Source: Micromonospora chokoriensis
Lineage (GTDB): Bacteria > Actinomycetota > Actinomycetes > Mycobacteriales > Micromonosporaceae
Length of the DNA stretch: 64,000 nucleotides
Assembly: GCF_000718555.1 (NCBI RefSeq)
Contig: NZ_JOAN01000001.1
Location: 186,001-250,000 of the forward strand
Direction of reading: 5' to 3'
Position numbers and translations under genes: made by a program
Part shown: in pieces, positions 9,143-17,492 of the stretch
Layout: every line of letters begins with the position of its first letter
Position numbering within the stretch: the stretch's first letter is position 1
Notes under the pieces: generated by a model
What the model was told of the DNA's origin: nothing
Seen by the model: the letters and a program-made list of their open reading frames with translations, nothing else
Database searches by the model: none

Positions 9143-10422
9143 TGTCGGGCGTCTTCGCCGACCTGGTCGGTCAGGACGAGGCGGTGGTCGAGCTGCGTCG
9201 GGCCGCCGCAGCGGCCGCCGCCGTGCTGCGAGCTGGCGCGGCCGACCGGGCACCCGCGCTGGTCGCCGCCGGCCCGGCCAGCGATGCGGAATCCGCGGTC
9301 GCGGCCGACGATGCCGCGACCGGCGCGATGGACCCTTCGGCCGGGATGACGCACGCGTGGATCTTCACCGGGCCGCCCGGCTCCGGCCGCTCGGTCGCCG
9401 CCCGGGCGTTCGCCGCCGCACTCCAGTGCGTGCACGGCACCGGCTGCGGTGAGTGCCCCGGCTGCCGCACCACGATGGGCGGCACCCACGCCGACGTCCG
9501 ACTGGTCGTGCCGGAAGGGCTCTCCATCGGCGTCGGCGAGATGCGCGCGCTGGTGCTCCGTGCGGCCAGCACCCCGTCCGGCGGGCGCTGGCAGGTGGTG
9601 GTCATCGAGGACGCCGACCGGCTCACCGAGGCCGCCGGCAACGCGCTGCTCAAGGCGATCGAGGAGCCCCCACCGCGTACGGTCTTCCTGCTCTGCGCCC
9701 CGTCCACCCACCCGGACGACATCTCGGTGACCATCCGGTCGCGCTGTCGGGTCGTACCCCTGCGGCAGCCGCCGGCCACCGCGGTGGCCGAGGTGCTGGT
9801 TCGTCGCGACGGCATCGCGCCCGACGTGGCGCAGTGGGCGGCGGCCGCCGCGCAGGGTCACGTGGGTCGGGCCCGCCGGTTGGCCCGCGACCCGGAGGCC
9901 CGCAAGCGGCGCGAGGCGGTGCTCGCGGTGCCACGCCGGTTGACAGGTGTCGGCGCGGCGTTCGACGCGGCGTCCGCGCTGATCGAGGCGGCCGAGGCGG
10001 AGGCCGAGGCGTCGGTCACCGAGGCCGACACGACCGAGCGGGCGGCACTGGAGACCGCGCTCGGCGCGGGCGGCACCGGCCGAGGCGCGGCCGGCGCGAT
10101 GCGAGGTGCCGCCGGGCAGCTCAAGGAGCTGGAGAAGCGGCAGAAGTCCCGGGCCACCCGGGCCCAGCGAGACGCCCTGGACCGAGCGCTTGTCGACCTG
10201 GCGGGCTTCTACCGGGACGCGCTCACCATGGCGCTGCGCGCACCCGTCGCCCCGGTGCACACCGACACGGCCGCGCTGGCCGGCGCCGGCGCGCAGAAGT
10301 GGGACGCCGAGGGGTCGCTGCGCAGGCTGGAGGCCGTGCTCGCCTGCCGTGCGGCGATCGAGGCGAACGTCAAGCCGCGCATCGCGGTCGAGGCGATGAT
10401 GCTCGCCCTCTGGAAGGGCTGA
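9142..10422 (+). CDS. holB: DNA polymerase III delta-prime subunit
   Basis: This clamp-loader subunit is an AAA+ protein of 426 residues. The P-loop at about 75-84 reads GPPGSGRS with Arg in place of the usual Lys, which fits the non-hydrolysing role of delta-prime. A four-cysteine zinc module follows (Cys96, Cys102, Cys105, Cys108). VVIEDADRLTEAAGNALLK is the Walker B/sensor region and IRSRC is the sensor 1 arginine motif. The N-terminal segment between residues 15 and 65 is longer and more Ala-rich than in enterobacterial homologues. The ATG overlaps the tmk stop. Confidence 0.93.
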   Translation: MSGVFADLVGQDEAVVELRRAAAAAAAVLRAGAADRAPALVAAGPASDAESAVAADDAATGAMDPSAGMTHAWIFTGPPGSGRSVAARAFAAALQCVHGTGCGECPGCRTTMGGTHADVRLVVPEGLSIGVGEMRALVLRAASTPSGGRWQVVVIEDADRLTEAAGNALLKAIEEPPPRTVFLLCAPSTHPDDISVTIRSRCRVVPLRQPPATAVAEVLVRRDGIAPDVAQWAAAAAQGHVGRARRLARDPEARKRREAVLAVPRRLTGVGAAFDAASALIEAAEAEAEASVTEADTTERAALETALGAGGTGRGAAGAMRGAAGQLKELEKRQKSRATRAQRDALDRALVDLAGFYRDALTMALRAPVAPVHTDTAALAGAGAQKWDAEGSLRRLEAVLACRAAIEANVKPRIAVEAMMLALWKG

Positions 10423-10452
10423 CCCGCACCTCCCGGCCGTTGTCCACAGGCA

Positions 10453-10482
10453 TCGACAGGCCCGATTGCTGTGCGGTACGGT
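10453..10482 (+). promoter_or_regulatory. Candidate promoter for the YbaB/EspC/WXG-like triad
   Basis: TCGACA at 10453-10458 and TACGGT at 10477-10482 are separated by 18 bases and match the actinomycete housekeeping pattern. It lies 63 bases before the ATG at 10546. Read by eye only. Confidence 0.4.
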
Positions 10483-10545
10483 CCGGTGTGCCGTGGTAAC
10501 GGCGACAGCACACTGAGTGAGGGATCACCCGGGAGGAGTCGGCCG

Positions 10546-10875
10546 ATGCCGCGGGGCGAGATCGACGAAGCCTGGATCGAGGAGGCGGTGCGACGCTACC
10601 GCCGGATCGAGACCCTCCAGGCCGAGTTCGACCAGGCGGTGTCGACCGTCGAGGTGACCGTCCGGTCGCCGGACGGCCTGGTCGAGGTGGTGGTCACCGC
10701 CGGTGGACGGATCACCGACGTCCGGTTCCTCGGGCCGTTGCACACCCGCAGCCCGCGCGACGTGGCCGGTTCGGTGCAGGCTGCGGTCACCGCAGCGGCC
10801 GACGCCGCCGAGTGGGCCCGGGAGAAGCTGCACAACGAGACGTTCGCCGCCTACCGACCGCTCGCGGGGGCCTGA
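10546..10875 (+). CDS. YbaB/EbfC-family-like small protein
   Basis: A 109-residue protein starting at the ATG behind GGGAGGAG. It has a charged helix (EAWIEEAVRRYRRIETLQAEFDQ), then strand-turn-strand TVRSPDGLVEVVVTAGGRITDVRF, then a helix of Ala-rich repeats. That is the helix-strand-helix order of YbaB nucleoid-associated proteins. The family is also found beside type VII secretion genes in actinobacteria. The next gene starts one base after its stop, and the two behind it resemble secretion substrates. The role is therefore more likely a chaperone or partner of those than a general nucleoid protein, but that is inference. Confidence 0.7.
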   Translation: MPRGEIDEAWIEEAVRRYRRIETLQAEFDQAVSTVEVTVRSPDGLVEVVVTAGGRITDVRFLGPLHTRSPRDVAGSVQAAVTAAADAAEWAREKLHNETFAAYRPLAGA

Positions 10876-10876
10876 G

Positions 10877-11182
10877 ATGGACACACTGCGCGCGCTCTCC
10901 GCCCGGCTCGACGAGGTGAGCGCCACGCTCACCGTCGTCTCGCACACCGTCACCGCCACCGACCCGGCCCAGGCCGCGTTCGGCGCCGACGCGCCGGGCC
11001 GTCTGGGCGAGATCGGTCGGGCGCTGCACCGGCAGTGGACCACCGCCACCGACGACCGGGCCCGGGAGGCCCGCGCCGCCGCCGGTCGACTGGCCGCCGC
11101 CGCGGCGGCGGTGCGGGAGGCCGCCGACCGCTATGCCGAGGTCGACCGGGCAGCCCGCCGCCGGCTCGCCGGGGAGCCGTGA
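10877..11182 (+). CDS. EspC-like small helical protein with a YxxxD motif
   Basis: The 101 residues form two predicted helices. The second ends in RYAEVDRAARRRL, where Tyr86-x3-Asp90 matches the YxxxD/E export signal of type VII secretion substrates. A Trp (Trp54) sits near the helix turn. The ATG lies one base after the preceding stop, and its own TGA overlaps the next ATG (TGATG), so the three genes are one translation unit. No ESX core machinery (EccC, EccD, MycP) is in the window, so export is a prediction. Confidence 0.65.
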   Translation: MDTLRALSARLDEVSATLTVVSHTVTATDPAQAAFGADAPGRLGEIGRALHRQWTTATDDRAREARAAAGRLAAAAAAVREAADRYAEVDRAARRRLAGEP

Positions 11183-11862
11183 TGGACGCGCTGGACCGGC
11201 TCGCCGAGCCCGGCCTCGACCTGTTGCGCCGGGTGGACACGCTGATCGCGGCCGGCGTCCCCGAGGGGCACCGGGTCTGGCCGCTGCTGCGCCGCATGCA
11301 GGTTCTGCCGGGCGACGCGGTCCGCAGCTTCCTCGACCTGCACCCCGTGCCGCTCGCCAGCGCCGGGCACGCGGTGCGCCGGCTCGTCCGAGGGTACGAC
11401 GACGTCTCCGCCGCGCTCACCGACTCGGTGCTCTGGTCCGGCCCGGCTGCCACTGCGTACGGGCAACAGCGGGCGGCGCTGCTGCGCCACCTCGACGAGG
11501 GGCCGGACAGCCTGGTCGGGCGACTTGAATCCACCGCAGGTTACGCCGACGCCCTCGCCGACTGGCTGGAGGGCAGTCGACTCGCGCTGGCCCGCACGTT
11601 GGCCGACGTGCTCCGCTCGGCCGAGGCGGTCGCCGTGGTCGCCGCCACTTCCACCGGCACGTCGACGCGCCCCGGGCCGATCGGGCCTGGGGTGGCCGAC
11701 GCGGCCGAGATTGCCGCGCGGGTGCTGGCGGTGCTCTGCGTCGCGTACGACGGTGCGGAGACGCTGCTGCGGCAGTGGGCGCCGAGCCTGGCCGAGATCG
11801 CATGGCGTCCGCCAGCGGACGGGCGACCCCGCTACGACCAGCCCACCCGGGTCGGCTGGTAG
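11182..11862 (+). CDS. WXG-like helical protein
   Basis: The 226 residues are helical throughout. A WSG motif (Trp85-Gly87) is followed by AATAYGQQRAALLRHLDE, the turn and second-helix pattern of WXG100-type proteins. It is longer than a classical WXG100 protein (about 100) and has an extra C-terminal helical part, as in larger type VII partners. It overlaps the preceding YxxxD protein gene by one base, which fits a co-folded pair in which one member gives WxG and the other YxxxD. Confidence 0.6.
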   Translation: MDALDRLAEPGLDLLRRVDTLIAAGVPEGHRVWPLLRRMQVLPGDAVRSFLDLHPVPLASAGHAVRRLVRGYDDVSAALTDSVLWSGPAATAYGQQRAALLRHLDEGPDSLVGRLESTAGYADALADWLEGSRLALARTLADVLRSAEAVAVVAATSTGTSTRPGPIGPGVADAAEIAARVLAVLCVAYDGAETLLRQWAPSLAEIAWRPPADGRPRYDQPTRVGW

Positions 11863-12170
11863 CCCGGTCTCGTTCTTCCGGCCATGGCCGCTGTGCCCTC
11901 GGACAGGCCACGGCGTCGCTCGCGGTCGCCTGACCTAGGCCGGCGCCCACGGCGACGCCGTGGTCTTCCCCCTGCACCCCCCGCAGGTCTGCCTCCACTC
12001 AACGCTGCCAAGGCACGTCTTGTCTCCTGCCCGGCCCGGGATTCAACCGTCCGGGCGAGCAGCAACGGCACGACGGGACGCCCGCAATGGGTCAAGTCGA
12101 CGGCCATGGATGGCTGCGGGGCGTAGCCGGCCGGTGCGCTCTGCGCGCTGACCCGTCGTAGGGTGGGGGG
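11863..12170. other. Gene-free stretch with an 11-base inverted repeat
   Basis: No coding ORF is convincing over 308 bases. CCACGGCGTCG (11908-11918) and its exact complement (11953-11963) form an inverted repeat with a 34-base loop and may end the upstream operon. TAGGGT at 12159-12164 is a plausible -10 box only seven bases before the next ATG, so that gene may be transcribed with little or no leader. Confidence 0.45.
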
Positions 12171-13010
12171 ATGGGCATGCTCTGCGCGGTCAGCTTCAAC
12201 CGGTACGGGCGCCTCTACTACCTCGACCCGGGTGAGTTGCGTCCGCAGGTGGGCGACCGGGTGCTGGTGCCCACCGATGATGGGCCCGAGGTGGCAGAGT
12301 GCGTGTGGGCAGCGCAGTGGGTGACCGAGGACACCGACGGTTTCCCGCGTCTGGTGGGGCTGGCCGGCGACGACGACCTACGCCGGGACGAGGCGCTGCG
12401 TCGGCGGAAGGCTGATGCGAAGGTCGCCGCGAAAAGGCTGATCCGCTCGCACGGCCTGCCGATGAAGGTGGTGGCCGTCGACCACGTGCTCGGCACCGCC
12501 GAGAACGGCGGTGAGCGCAGCACCGTGTACTTCACCGCCCCGCACCGGGTGGACTTCCGATCCCTGGTCCGTGACCTCGGCGCGACCCTGCACTGCCGGG
12601 TGGAGCTGCGCCAGCTCTCCGCACGCGACTCGGCACGGGTGCAGGGCGGCATCGGCTCCTGCGGTCGGGACCTGTGCTGCGCCACGTTCCTCACCGACTT
12701 CGAGCCGGTGACCATCCGGATGGCGAAGGACCAGGACCTGCCGCTCAACCCGCTGCGCATCTCCGGCGCGTGCGGCCGACTGATGTGCTGCCTGAAGTAT
12801 GAGCACCCGCTCTACCAGCGCTTTCAGGAGACCGCCCCGGCGGTCGGCAGTCGGGTCTCCACGCCGGAGGGTGACGGTCGGGTCGTCGGCCACAGCGTCC
12901 CGAGAGACGCGGTGACCGTACGCCTGGACGCGGACGGCTCGCGCTCCATGTGCTCCAAAGCCGACGTCTGCGGCTCCCGCCAAGCCCACAACCAGCAATA
13001 CACCCCCTAA
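12171..13010 (+). CDS. PSP1-domain protein, RicT/YaaT-like
   Basis: A 279-residue protein of the PSP1 family. The diagnostic cysteine-rich stretch is seen as SCGRDLCCATFL and ACGRLMCCLKYEH, about 37 residues apart, and two further Cys lie near the C terminus. In Bacillus the RicT homologue forms an Fe-S complex that affects RNA processing and phosphorelay. In actinobacteria the gene commonly lies just after holB, as here. The ATG at 12171 follows GGTGGGGGG closely. The function in actinomycetes is not established. Confidence 0.88.
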   Translation: MGMLCAVSFNRYGRLYYLDPGELRPQVGDRVLVPTDDGPEVAECVWAAQWVTEDTDGFPRLVGLAGDDDLRRDEALRRRKADAKVAAKRLIRSHGLPMKVVAVDHVLGTAENGGERSTVYFTAPHRVDFRSLVRDLGATLHCRVELRQLSARDSARVQGGIGSCGRDLCCATFLTDFEPVTIRMAKDQDLPLNPLRISGACGRLMCCLKYEHPLYQRFQETAPAVGSRVSTPEGDGRVVGHSVPRDAVTVRLDADGSRSMCSKADVCGSRQAHNQQYTP

Positions 13011-13038
13011 CCCCACCCTCCCCACCCGGTCCCGCCCA

Positions 13039-13098
13039 GTTGATCAAGAGGTTTGCGTCAGGAATCGGGCCCAGCGCGACGCAAACTTCTTGACCAAC
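13039..13098. repeat. Long imperfect palindrome after the PSP1 gene
   Basis: Arms GTTGATCAAGAGGTTTGCGT (starting at 13039) and a complementary arm ending at 13098 are 21 bases each with two differences, both of which become G-U pairs in RNA. The loop is 18 bases. It ends in a GTTGATC/GACCAAC motif like other palindromes in this window and may act as a terminator for the PSP1 gene. Confidence 0.65.
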
Positions 13099-13142
13099 TC
13101 GGCTCTGGGGGGTGGTGTCCCTACCTGATCTACTGTTCCGAC

Positions 13143-13487
13143 GTGGAGATCTTGTCGTTTGATGTCTCGTCAGGGCGGCCGGCGCAGGCCCACGGCAGCG
13201 TCGGTGTGACGGCTCAGGCGCTGCTTCGCGGGGATGTAGTCGCTGTCACTGTGCTGCACGTGGCAGCCGGTGGTGAGGTCGGCCGTCATCCCGCACCGGT
13301 GGATCAGCTCTTGATGATCACGGCAGGACATGGCGTCGTGCAGGCGGGTAGTGGTGATTGGGAAAGCGTCAGCGCCGGGCAGGCGGTGGTGTGGCGCGCC
13401 GGTGAGGAGCACACCACCAGAGCGATTGCCGACATCACTGCTGTGGTGATCGAGATGGTGGCTATGCCGTTGAGGCGGGGGTCGTGA
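13143..13487 (+). CDS. Small cupin-fold protein
   Basis: The 114-residue product is one cupin barrel. GGEVGRHPAPVDQLLMITAG is the first motif (His/Asp ligands) and GEEHTTRA the second. Such one-domain cupins bind a metal or a small ligand, and no specific reaction can be named. The GTG at 13143 is chosen because the fold begins just after it. Earlier in-frame codons run through the palindrome at 13039-13098. It is followed by a tiny coupled ORF. Confidence 0.6.
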   Translation: MEILSFDVSSGRPAQAHGSVGVTAQALLRGDVVAVTVLHVAAGGEVGRHPAPVDQLLMITAGHGVVQAGSGDWESVSAGQAVVWRAGEEHTTRAIADITAVVIEMVAMPLRRGS

Positions 13488-13600
13488 TGGGCTTGAGCTG
13501 GCAGGGGACCTTCGGACGGCCGTGTCCCTATCAGCGTTTCATCGACGCCACCCGGCCCGACGACAACACCCCCGGAACATGCGTACGACAGGGGCGGTAA
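13487..13600 (+). CDS. Possible 37-residue small ORF coupled to the cupin gene
   Basis: An ATG overlaps the cupin stop in a TGATG, and the frame stays open for 37 codons to TAA at 13598-13600. The peptide has two Cys, several Arg/Pro/Asp and no hydrophobic segment. The overlap is the main support. It could be a chance ORF or the remnant of a longer gene. Confidence 0.3.
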   Translation: MGLSWQGTFGRPCPYQRFIDATRPDDNTPGTCVRQGR

Positions 13601-13658
13601 GTCACACCGAGCCGGGCGACCGAGCAGTCCCGGCTGGGGACGATCAAAAAGGGTGGGG

Positions 13659-15413
13659 TTAGTGCAGGACTGTAGGGGGTTCGGTTAGGTGGGGGGTTAG
13701 GGGGGATTTGGGGATCAGCCAGCTCTTCGTGGGGGATTGGTCGGGGTTCACCTGCCAGTCGCGGGAGACCCGGTCTATCCCCACCGGGTAGATGGTCAGC
13801 GTTCCGTCCGGGTCGATGCGTAGCCGCAGGAACGACTTGGAGTCCTCGATGCCCTGGCCGGCGAAGAGTTCGTTGACGTTCACCCCGAACGAGCTTGCCA
13901 CCAGCAGATACGCCGCCACCAGCTGGCTGGCGACCAGGCCGATCACCGGGCCGTAGAGCACCGCCGCGGCGGCCGCCGGCAGCGGCCACGGCCAGTCGTA
14001 GAACGGCAGCGCCAACCACGCCCACGTGCCGGCTGCCGCCAAGGCCACCTGCGCCACGCCGTGGCCGACGCCGAGGATCCAGTGCCGCGCGTGGCGTTTG
14101 CCGCTCGCGCTCGGCGGCTTGGCGAACAGGGCCGCCGCCAGCACCGTCACGAGGACCATCAGCACCAGCGGGACGCTGAACAGTCGCTGGTCGGTGCTGT
14201 CGGCCCAGTTGGCCGTCGCGCCCGCCATGGCCAGCATCAGCAGGGTGTGCAGGGTGCCGAGCAGTGTGGTGAAGCCGGGATTGCGGAACGGCAAGCGGGG
14301 GAAGATGCCCCAGCCGTAACGGCGGGACCGCGCCGCGTCCGGGTAACGGGCCGCCAGATCGTACGGCTGGGTGGAGCTGGCCCGCCGGGCCAGCGTGTCC
14401 CGCGGTGGCACCTCGATGCGCTCCGGCAGCTTGTGCGTGGGGTAGAGGTACGCGCCGCCGCCACCGCACGTGATCAGTTGCCGATCCGGCCCGGAGTAGC
14501 GGGCGTAGTGGTGCAGGTCGCCGGAGAGCAACAGCCGCACCCGAGCCCCGGTCGGGTCGATGATCGTTCGGATGAAGTAGTCGATCGAGTCGTACGCCGT
14601 GGGATTGTCGGCGGCCTTGACCCAGGTCGGCGCCGGCGCCGCGATGATCACCTTTGACTCCGGCCCGAGCCGCCGGGCCACCTCGTCGAAGTAGGCAAGT
14701 TGCGGGTCGTCGAGGTACGAGCCGGACTGGTCGTCCACGCCGAGCAACCACCAGCCGGCCGGCAACTCCACCGCGAAGTACGACCGGGACTGGCCGGTGC
14801 CCCAGCCAGCGAAGTTCCGGTCCCGGGAGCGGACGAACAACCGTAGGAACGCGGTGAGGCCGTCGTACCAGTCGTGGTTGCCCGGCACCGCGAAGAGCGT
14901 CGGCTTCTCGGGCGGTGCCACCGGCAGCGCGGCCTGGTAGGGGCCCTTGCACCGGTCCTCGTACGACGCGTACGCCGCCGACGGGTAGACCTGGTCGCCG
15001 CCCATCACCAGGGTCTGCCCCCGGGGCAGGCGGTGCCCGTCCACGGTCAGCTCCGGCTGCGCCAGCAGGTACGCCACCGAGTAGGTGGCGTTGAAGCCGT
15101 CGCCCAGGTCGGCCACGTAGTCGAGCCACAGCCCGCCGTCCGGCGCGACCTGACGGAAGACGTCGTCGCCGAACGCGTTCTGCAACTCGCGCTTGTCGAG
15201 GTACGCCCCGAAGAGCACCGCCAGCAGCGTCCGGATGCCGGTGCTGATCAGCAGGAACGGCGCCAGCCACGGCACCGGCTTGCGCGGCGTGAAGCCCAGT
15301 TCCAGCGGGTCGGTGCTGCGCGGCCGATGGGCGGCGCGTTCACCGGCCGGCGCACGGTCAGGACGGTCGGTGGCCTCGTCCCGGTGGTCGGGGTGGTCGC
15401 GTTCGTCGCTCAC
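13659..15413 (-). CDS. Membrane-anchored calcineurin-like metallophosphoesterase
   Basis: The 584-residue product has one hydrophobic segment near the N terminus (about residues 35-60), then the phosphoesterase motifs GDQVYP (about 138), GNHDWYDG (about 177) and GDLHHYAR (about 297), whose Asp, Asn and His bind two metals. About four further transmembrane segments follow (roughly 370-500), then a soluble tail. The substrate is unknown. The GTG at 15413 is preferred as the residues before it look non-coding, but an ATG at 15443 is also in frame. The gene is divergent from tRNA-Thr. Confidence 0.82.
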   Translation of the reverse strand: MSDERDHPDHRDEATDRPDRAPAGERAAHRPRSTDPLELGFTPRKPVPWLAPFLLISTGIRTLLAVLFGAYLDKRELQNAFGDDVFRQVAPDGGLWLDYVADLGDGFNATYSVAYLLAQPELTVDGHRLPRGQTLVMGGDQVYPSAAYASYEDRCKGPYQAALPVAPPEKPTLFAVPGNHDWYDGLTAFLRLFVRSRDRNFAGWGTGQSRSYFAVELPAGWWLLGVDDQSGSYLDDPQLAYFDEVARRLGPESKVIIAAPAPTWVKAADNPTAYDSIDYFIRTIIDPTGARVRLLLSGDLHHYARYSGPDRQLITCGGGGAYLYPTHKLPERIEVPPRDTLARRASSTQPYDLAARYPDAARSRRYGWGIFPRLPFRNPGFTTLLGTLHTLLMLAMAGATANWADSTDQRLFSVPLVLMVLVTVLAAALFAKPPSASGKRHARHWILGVGHGVAQVALAAAGTWAWLALPFYDWPWPLPAAAAAVLYGPVIGLVASQLVAAYLLVASSFGVNVNELFAGQGIEDSKSFLRLRIDPDGTLTIYPVGIDRVSRDWQVNPDQSPTKSWLIPKSPLTPHLTEPPTVLH

Positions 15414-15540
15414 CCGCCGCAGCGTAGTCGCGGCCCGGATCATCCGCTGTCTGGTAAGCGTCCAGATGGTGGCCGATGTCCGGTTAGTCGGGCCGCGGCG
15501 GCGAGGGGTATCCCGTTCGGGCGGTGGTTGGACGGTGCCG

Positions 15541-15546
15541 TACACT
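15541..15546 (+). promoter_or_regulatory. Candidate -10 box for tRNA-Thr
   Basis: TACACT lies 11 bases before the first base of the tRNA, so transcription would begin about five bases upstream of the mature 5' end. No clear -35 box is seen at 16-19 base spacing. Confidence 0.4.
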
Positions 15547-15557
15547 TGCTGATCGTT

Positions 15558-15634
15558 GCCGCCTTAGCTCAGTCGGCTAGAGCGACGCACTCGTAATGCG
15601 TAGGTCGACGGTTCGATTCCGTCAGGCGGCTCCA
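15558..15634 (+). tRNA. tRNA-Thr (anticodon CGT), CCA encoded
   Basis: All arms fold by eye: acceptor GCCGCCT/AGGCGGC, D arm GCTC...GAGC, anticodon stem ACGCA/TGCGT with loop CTCGTAA (anticodon CGT, reading ACG), T arm GACGG-TTCGATT-CCGTC. A T discriminator and genomic CCA end at 15634. Confidence 0.97.
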
Positions 15635-15638
15635 GGGT

Positions 15639-15684
15639 ATGAGGCCCTGACCAGCGGAAACGCTGGTCAGGGCCTCATGTTTTT
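15639..15684 (+). terminator. Strong intrinsic terminator after tRNA-Thr
   Basis: Perfect 18-base arms (15639-15656 and 15661-15678) close on a GAAA tetraloop and are followed by GTTTTT. It also faces the 3' end of the convergent ThDP enzyme gene. Confidence 0.92.
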
Positions 15685-15715
15685 CGATCCGGTCGTAATT
15701 CGCCTCCCCGCGCCG

Positions 15716-17455
15716 CTAGATGAAGGGGAGTTCGCGCAGGTTCGTCTTTGCCAGCTCCACGATCTCGTCGCCGCGGCCGGACAGGATCGTGCGGGTTGCG
15801 AAGAGCGTGAATCCCTTGAGCTGTGCGGCGGTGATCTTCGGCGGGATAGACAACTCCTGACGGGCCGTGCGGGCATCCACCACGGCGGGTCCGTCGTGGT
15901 CGAGGGCGGCGCGTAGCGCGTCGTCGAGCTGGTCGGCGCGGTCCACCCGTGCCCCGAACAGGCCCGCCGAGCGGGCGATGGCACCAAGGTCGACGTCGTC
16001 CAGAGCCGTGCCGTAGTTGACGATGCCCGATGCCTTCATTTCCAACTCCACGAAGGAGAGGGCACTGTTGTTGAAGACAACGACCTTGACGGGCAGGTTC
16101 AGCTGACGCAGTGTGACCAGCTCGCCGAGGAGCATGGTCAGACCACCGTCGCCGCACAGGGCGATGACCTGCCGCCCCGGATGTGCGGCCTGCACGCCGA
16201 TCGCCTGCGGAAGGGCATTCGCCATGCTGCCATGGTTGAACGAGCTCAGCAGCCGGCGGCGTCCATTCATGCCGAGGTAGCGGGCAGCCCACACGATCGG
16301 CGTTCCCACGTCGGCGGTGAATACCGCGTCGGCGGCGGCCAACGTGTCGATTCGCGCGGCCACGTACTGCGGGTGTAACGGCGAGTCTGAGGGCTTGGCT
16401 TCGGCCAGGCGGTCCAGGCGCTCCCGTACGTGCTGGTAGTGGCCGGTCATCTTGTCCAGGAAGGATCGGTCGCTCTTTGGTCGCAGTAGGGGCAGCAACG
16501 CTTGTGCGGTGTCCTTGACGGTGCCGACCAGCGGCACCTCGACGTCCGTGCGCCGCCCGATGTGTTCACCGCGCACGTCGACCTGGATGACGGGGACATC
16601 CGGGCCCGGGTAGAACTGGCGGTACGGGAAGTCGGTGCCGAGCATGAGCAGCGCGTCGCAGTGCTCCATCGCGCGGTATCCGGAGCTGTAGCCGATCAGA
16701 CCCGTCAGCCCGACGGTGTACGGGTTGTCGTACTCCAGGTGTTCCTTGCCGCGCAGGGCGTGCACCATCGGGGCTTTCAGCGCCTCGGCCAGGGCGATCG
16801 CCTCGTCGTGCGCGTCGTGGCACCCGGCACCGCCCAGGATGGCCACCCGCTTCGCGTTGTTGAGCACGTCGGCGGCTCGGGCCAGGGCCGCGTCGTCCGG
16901 CCGGACGTGCGAAGACGTTCCCAGGACCGGATGCGGGAGCGAGGTGGTGACGGCGTCGGCGAGGAACAACTCGCCCGGGATCACCAGTACGGCGACACCG
17001 CGTTGCTCCAGTGCCGCGCGCATCGCCATTCGCAGCAGCCGGGGGACCTGTTCGGCCGTACTGGCCATCTCGCAGTAGACGCTGCACTCGCGGAACAGCT
17101 CCTGCGGGTGCGTCTCCTGGAAGTACTCGCTGCCAATCTCTTCGCGTGGAATGTGTGCGGCAATGGCCAGCACGGGCACCCGGTTGCGCTGCGCGTCGAA
17201 CAGGCCGTTGATCAGATGCAGGTTCCCCGGCCCGCAACTGCCGGCCGTGACGGCGAGATTGCCGGTGATGGCCGCCTCTCCCGCGGCGGCGAAGGCGGCG
17301 GCTTCCTCGTGCCGCACATGCGCCCACTCGACGGCGTCGTTGCGGCGCAGGGCGTCGGTGAATCCGTTCAGGGAATCACCGGGTAGACCGTAGACGCGCT
17401 GCACACCGGATGCTGACAAGGTCGCGACCATGACGTCTGCGACGGTGGTGCCCAT
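15716..17455 (-). CDS. ThDP-dependent pyruvate oxidase / pyruvate dehydrogenase (quinone)-like enzyme
   Basis: A 579-residue enzyme of the acetolactate synthase/POX fold, near the usual PoxB length. The N-terminal Pyr domain has YGLPGDSLNG and the catalytic Glu in RHEEAAAFAAAGEAA. The middle domain is FAD-binding-like. The C-terminal PP domain carries the ThDP motif GDGGLTM...VVFNN at about residues 433-460. Members decarboxylate pyruvate to acetate or acetyl-phosphate, or form acetolactate, and sequence reading cannot separate these. The ATG is preceded by AGGAGA. It is the last gene of an operon with a tautomerase and an acetoacetate decarboxylase-like gene, 37 bases after the former. Confidence 0.87.
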   Translation of the reverse strand: MGTTVADVMVATLSASGVQRVYGLPGDSLNGFTDALRRNDAVEWAHVRHEEAAAFAAAGEAAITGNLAVTAGSCGPGNLHLINGLFDAQRNRVPVLAIAAHIPREEIGSEYFQETHPQELFRECSVYCEMASTAEQVPRLLRMAMRAALEQRGVAVLVIPGELFLADAVTTSLPHPVLGTSSHVRPDDAALARAADVLNNAKRVAILGGAGCHDAHDEAIALAEALKAPMVHALRGKEHLEYDNPYTVGLTGLIGYSSGYRAMEHCDALLMLGTDFPYRQFYPGPDVPVIQVDVRGEHIGRRTDVEVPLVGTVKDTAQALLPLLRPKSDRSFLDKMTGHYQHVRERLDRLAEAKPSDSPLHPQYVAARIDTLAAADAVFTADVGTPIVWAARYLGMNGRRRLLSSFNHGSMANALPQAIGVQAAHPGRQVIALCGDGGLTMLLGELVTLRQLNLPVKVVVFNNSALSFVELEMKASGIVNYGTALDDVDLGAIARSAGLFGARVDRADQLDDALRAALDHDGPAVVDARTARQELSIPPKITAAQLKGFTLFATRTILSGRGDEIVELAKTNLRELPFI

Positions 17456-17492
17456 GGATTCTCCTGAGAGGGTCGGCGGTGCGGGGAAGGCT

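Noticed and set aside
12035..12055. T-arm-like sequence on the minus strand, suggesting a tRNA
   Set aside because: The loop between the CCCGG/CCGGG stem is 11 bases and no anticodon arm or acceptor stem can be paired around it.
13531..15270. Long Arg/Pro-rich frame overlapping the metallophosphoesterase
   Set aside because: It is the shifted frame of a gene with intact metal-binding motifs.
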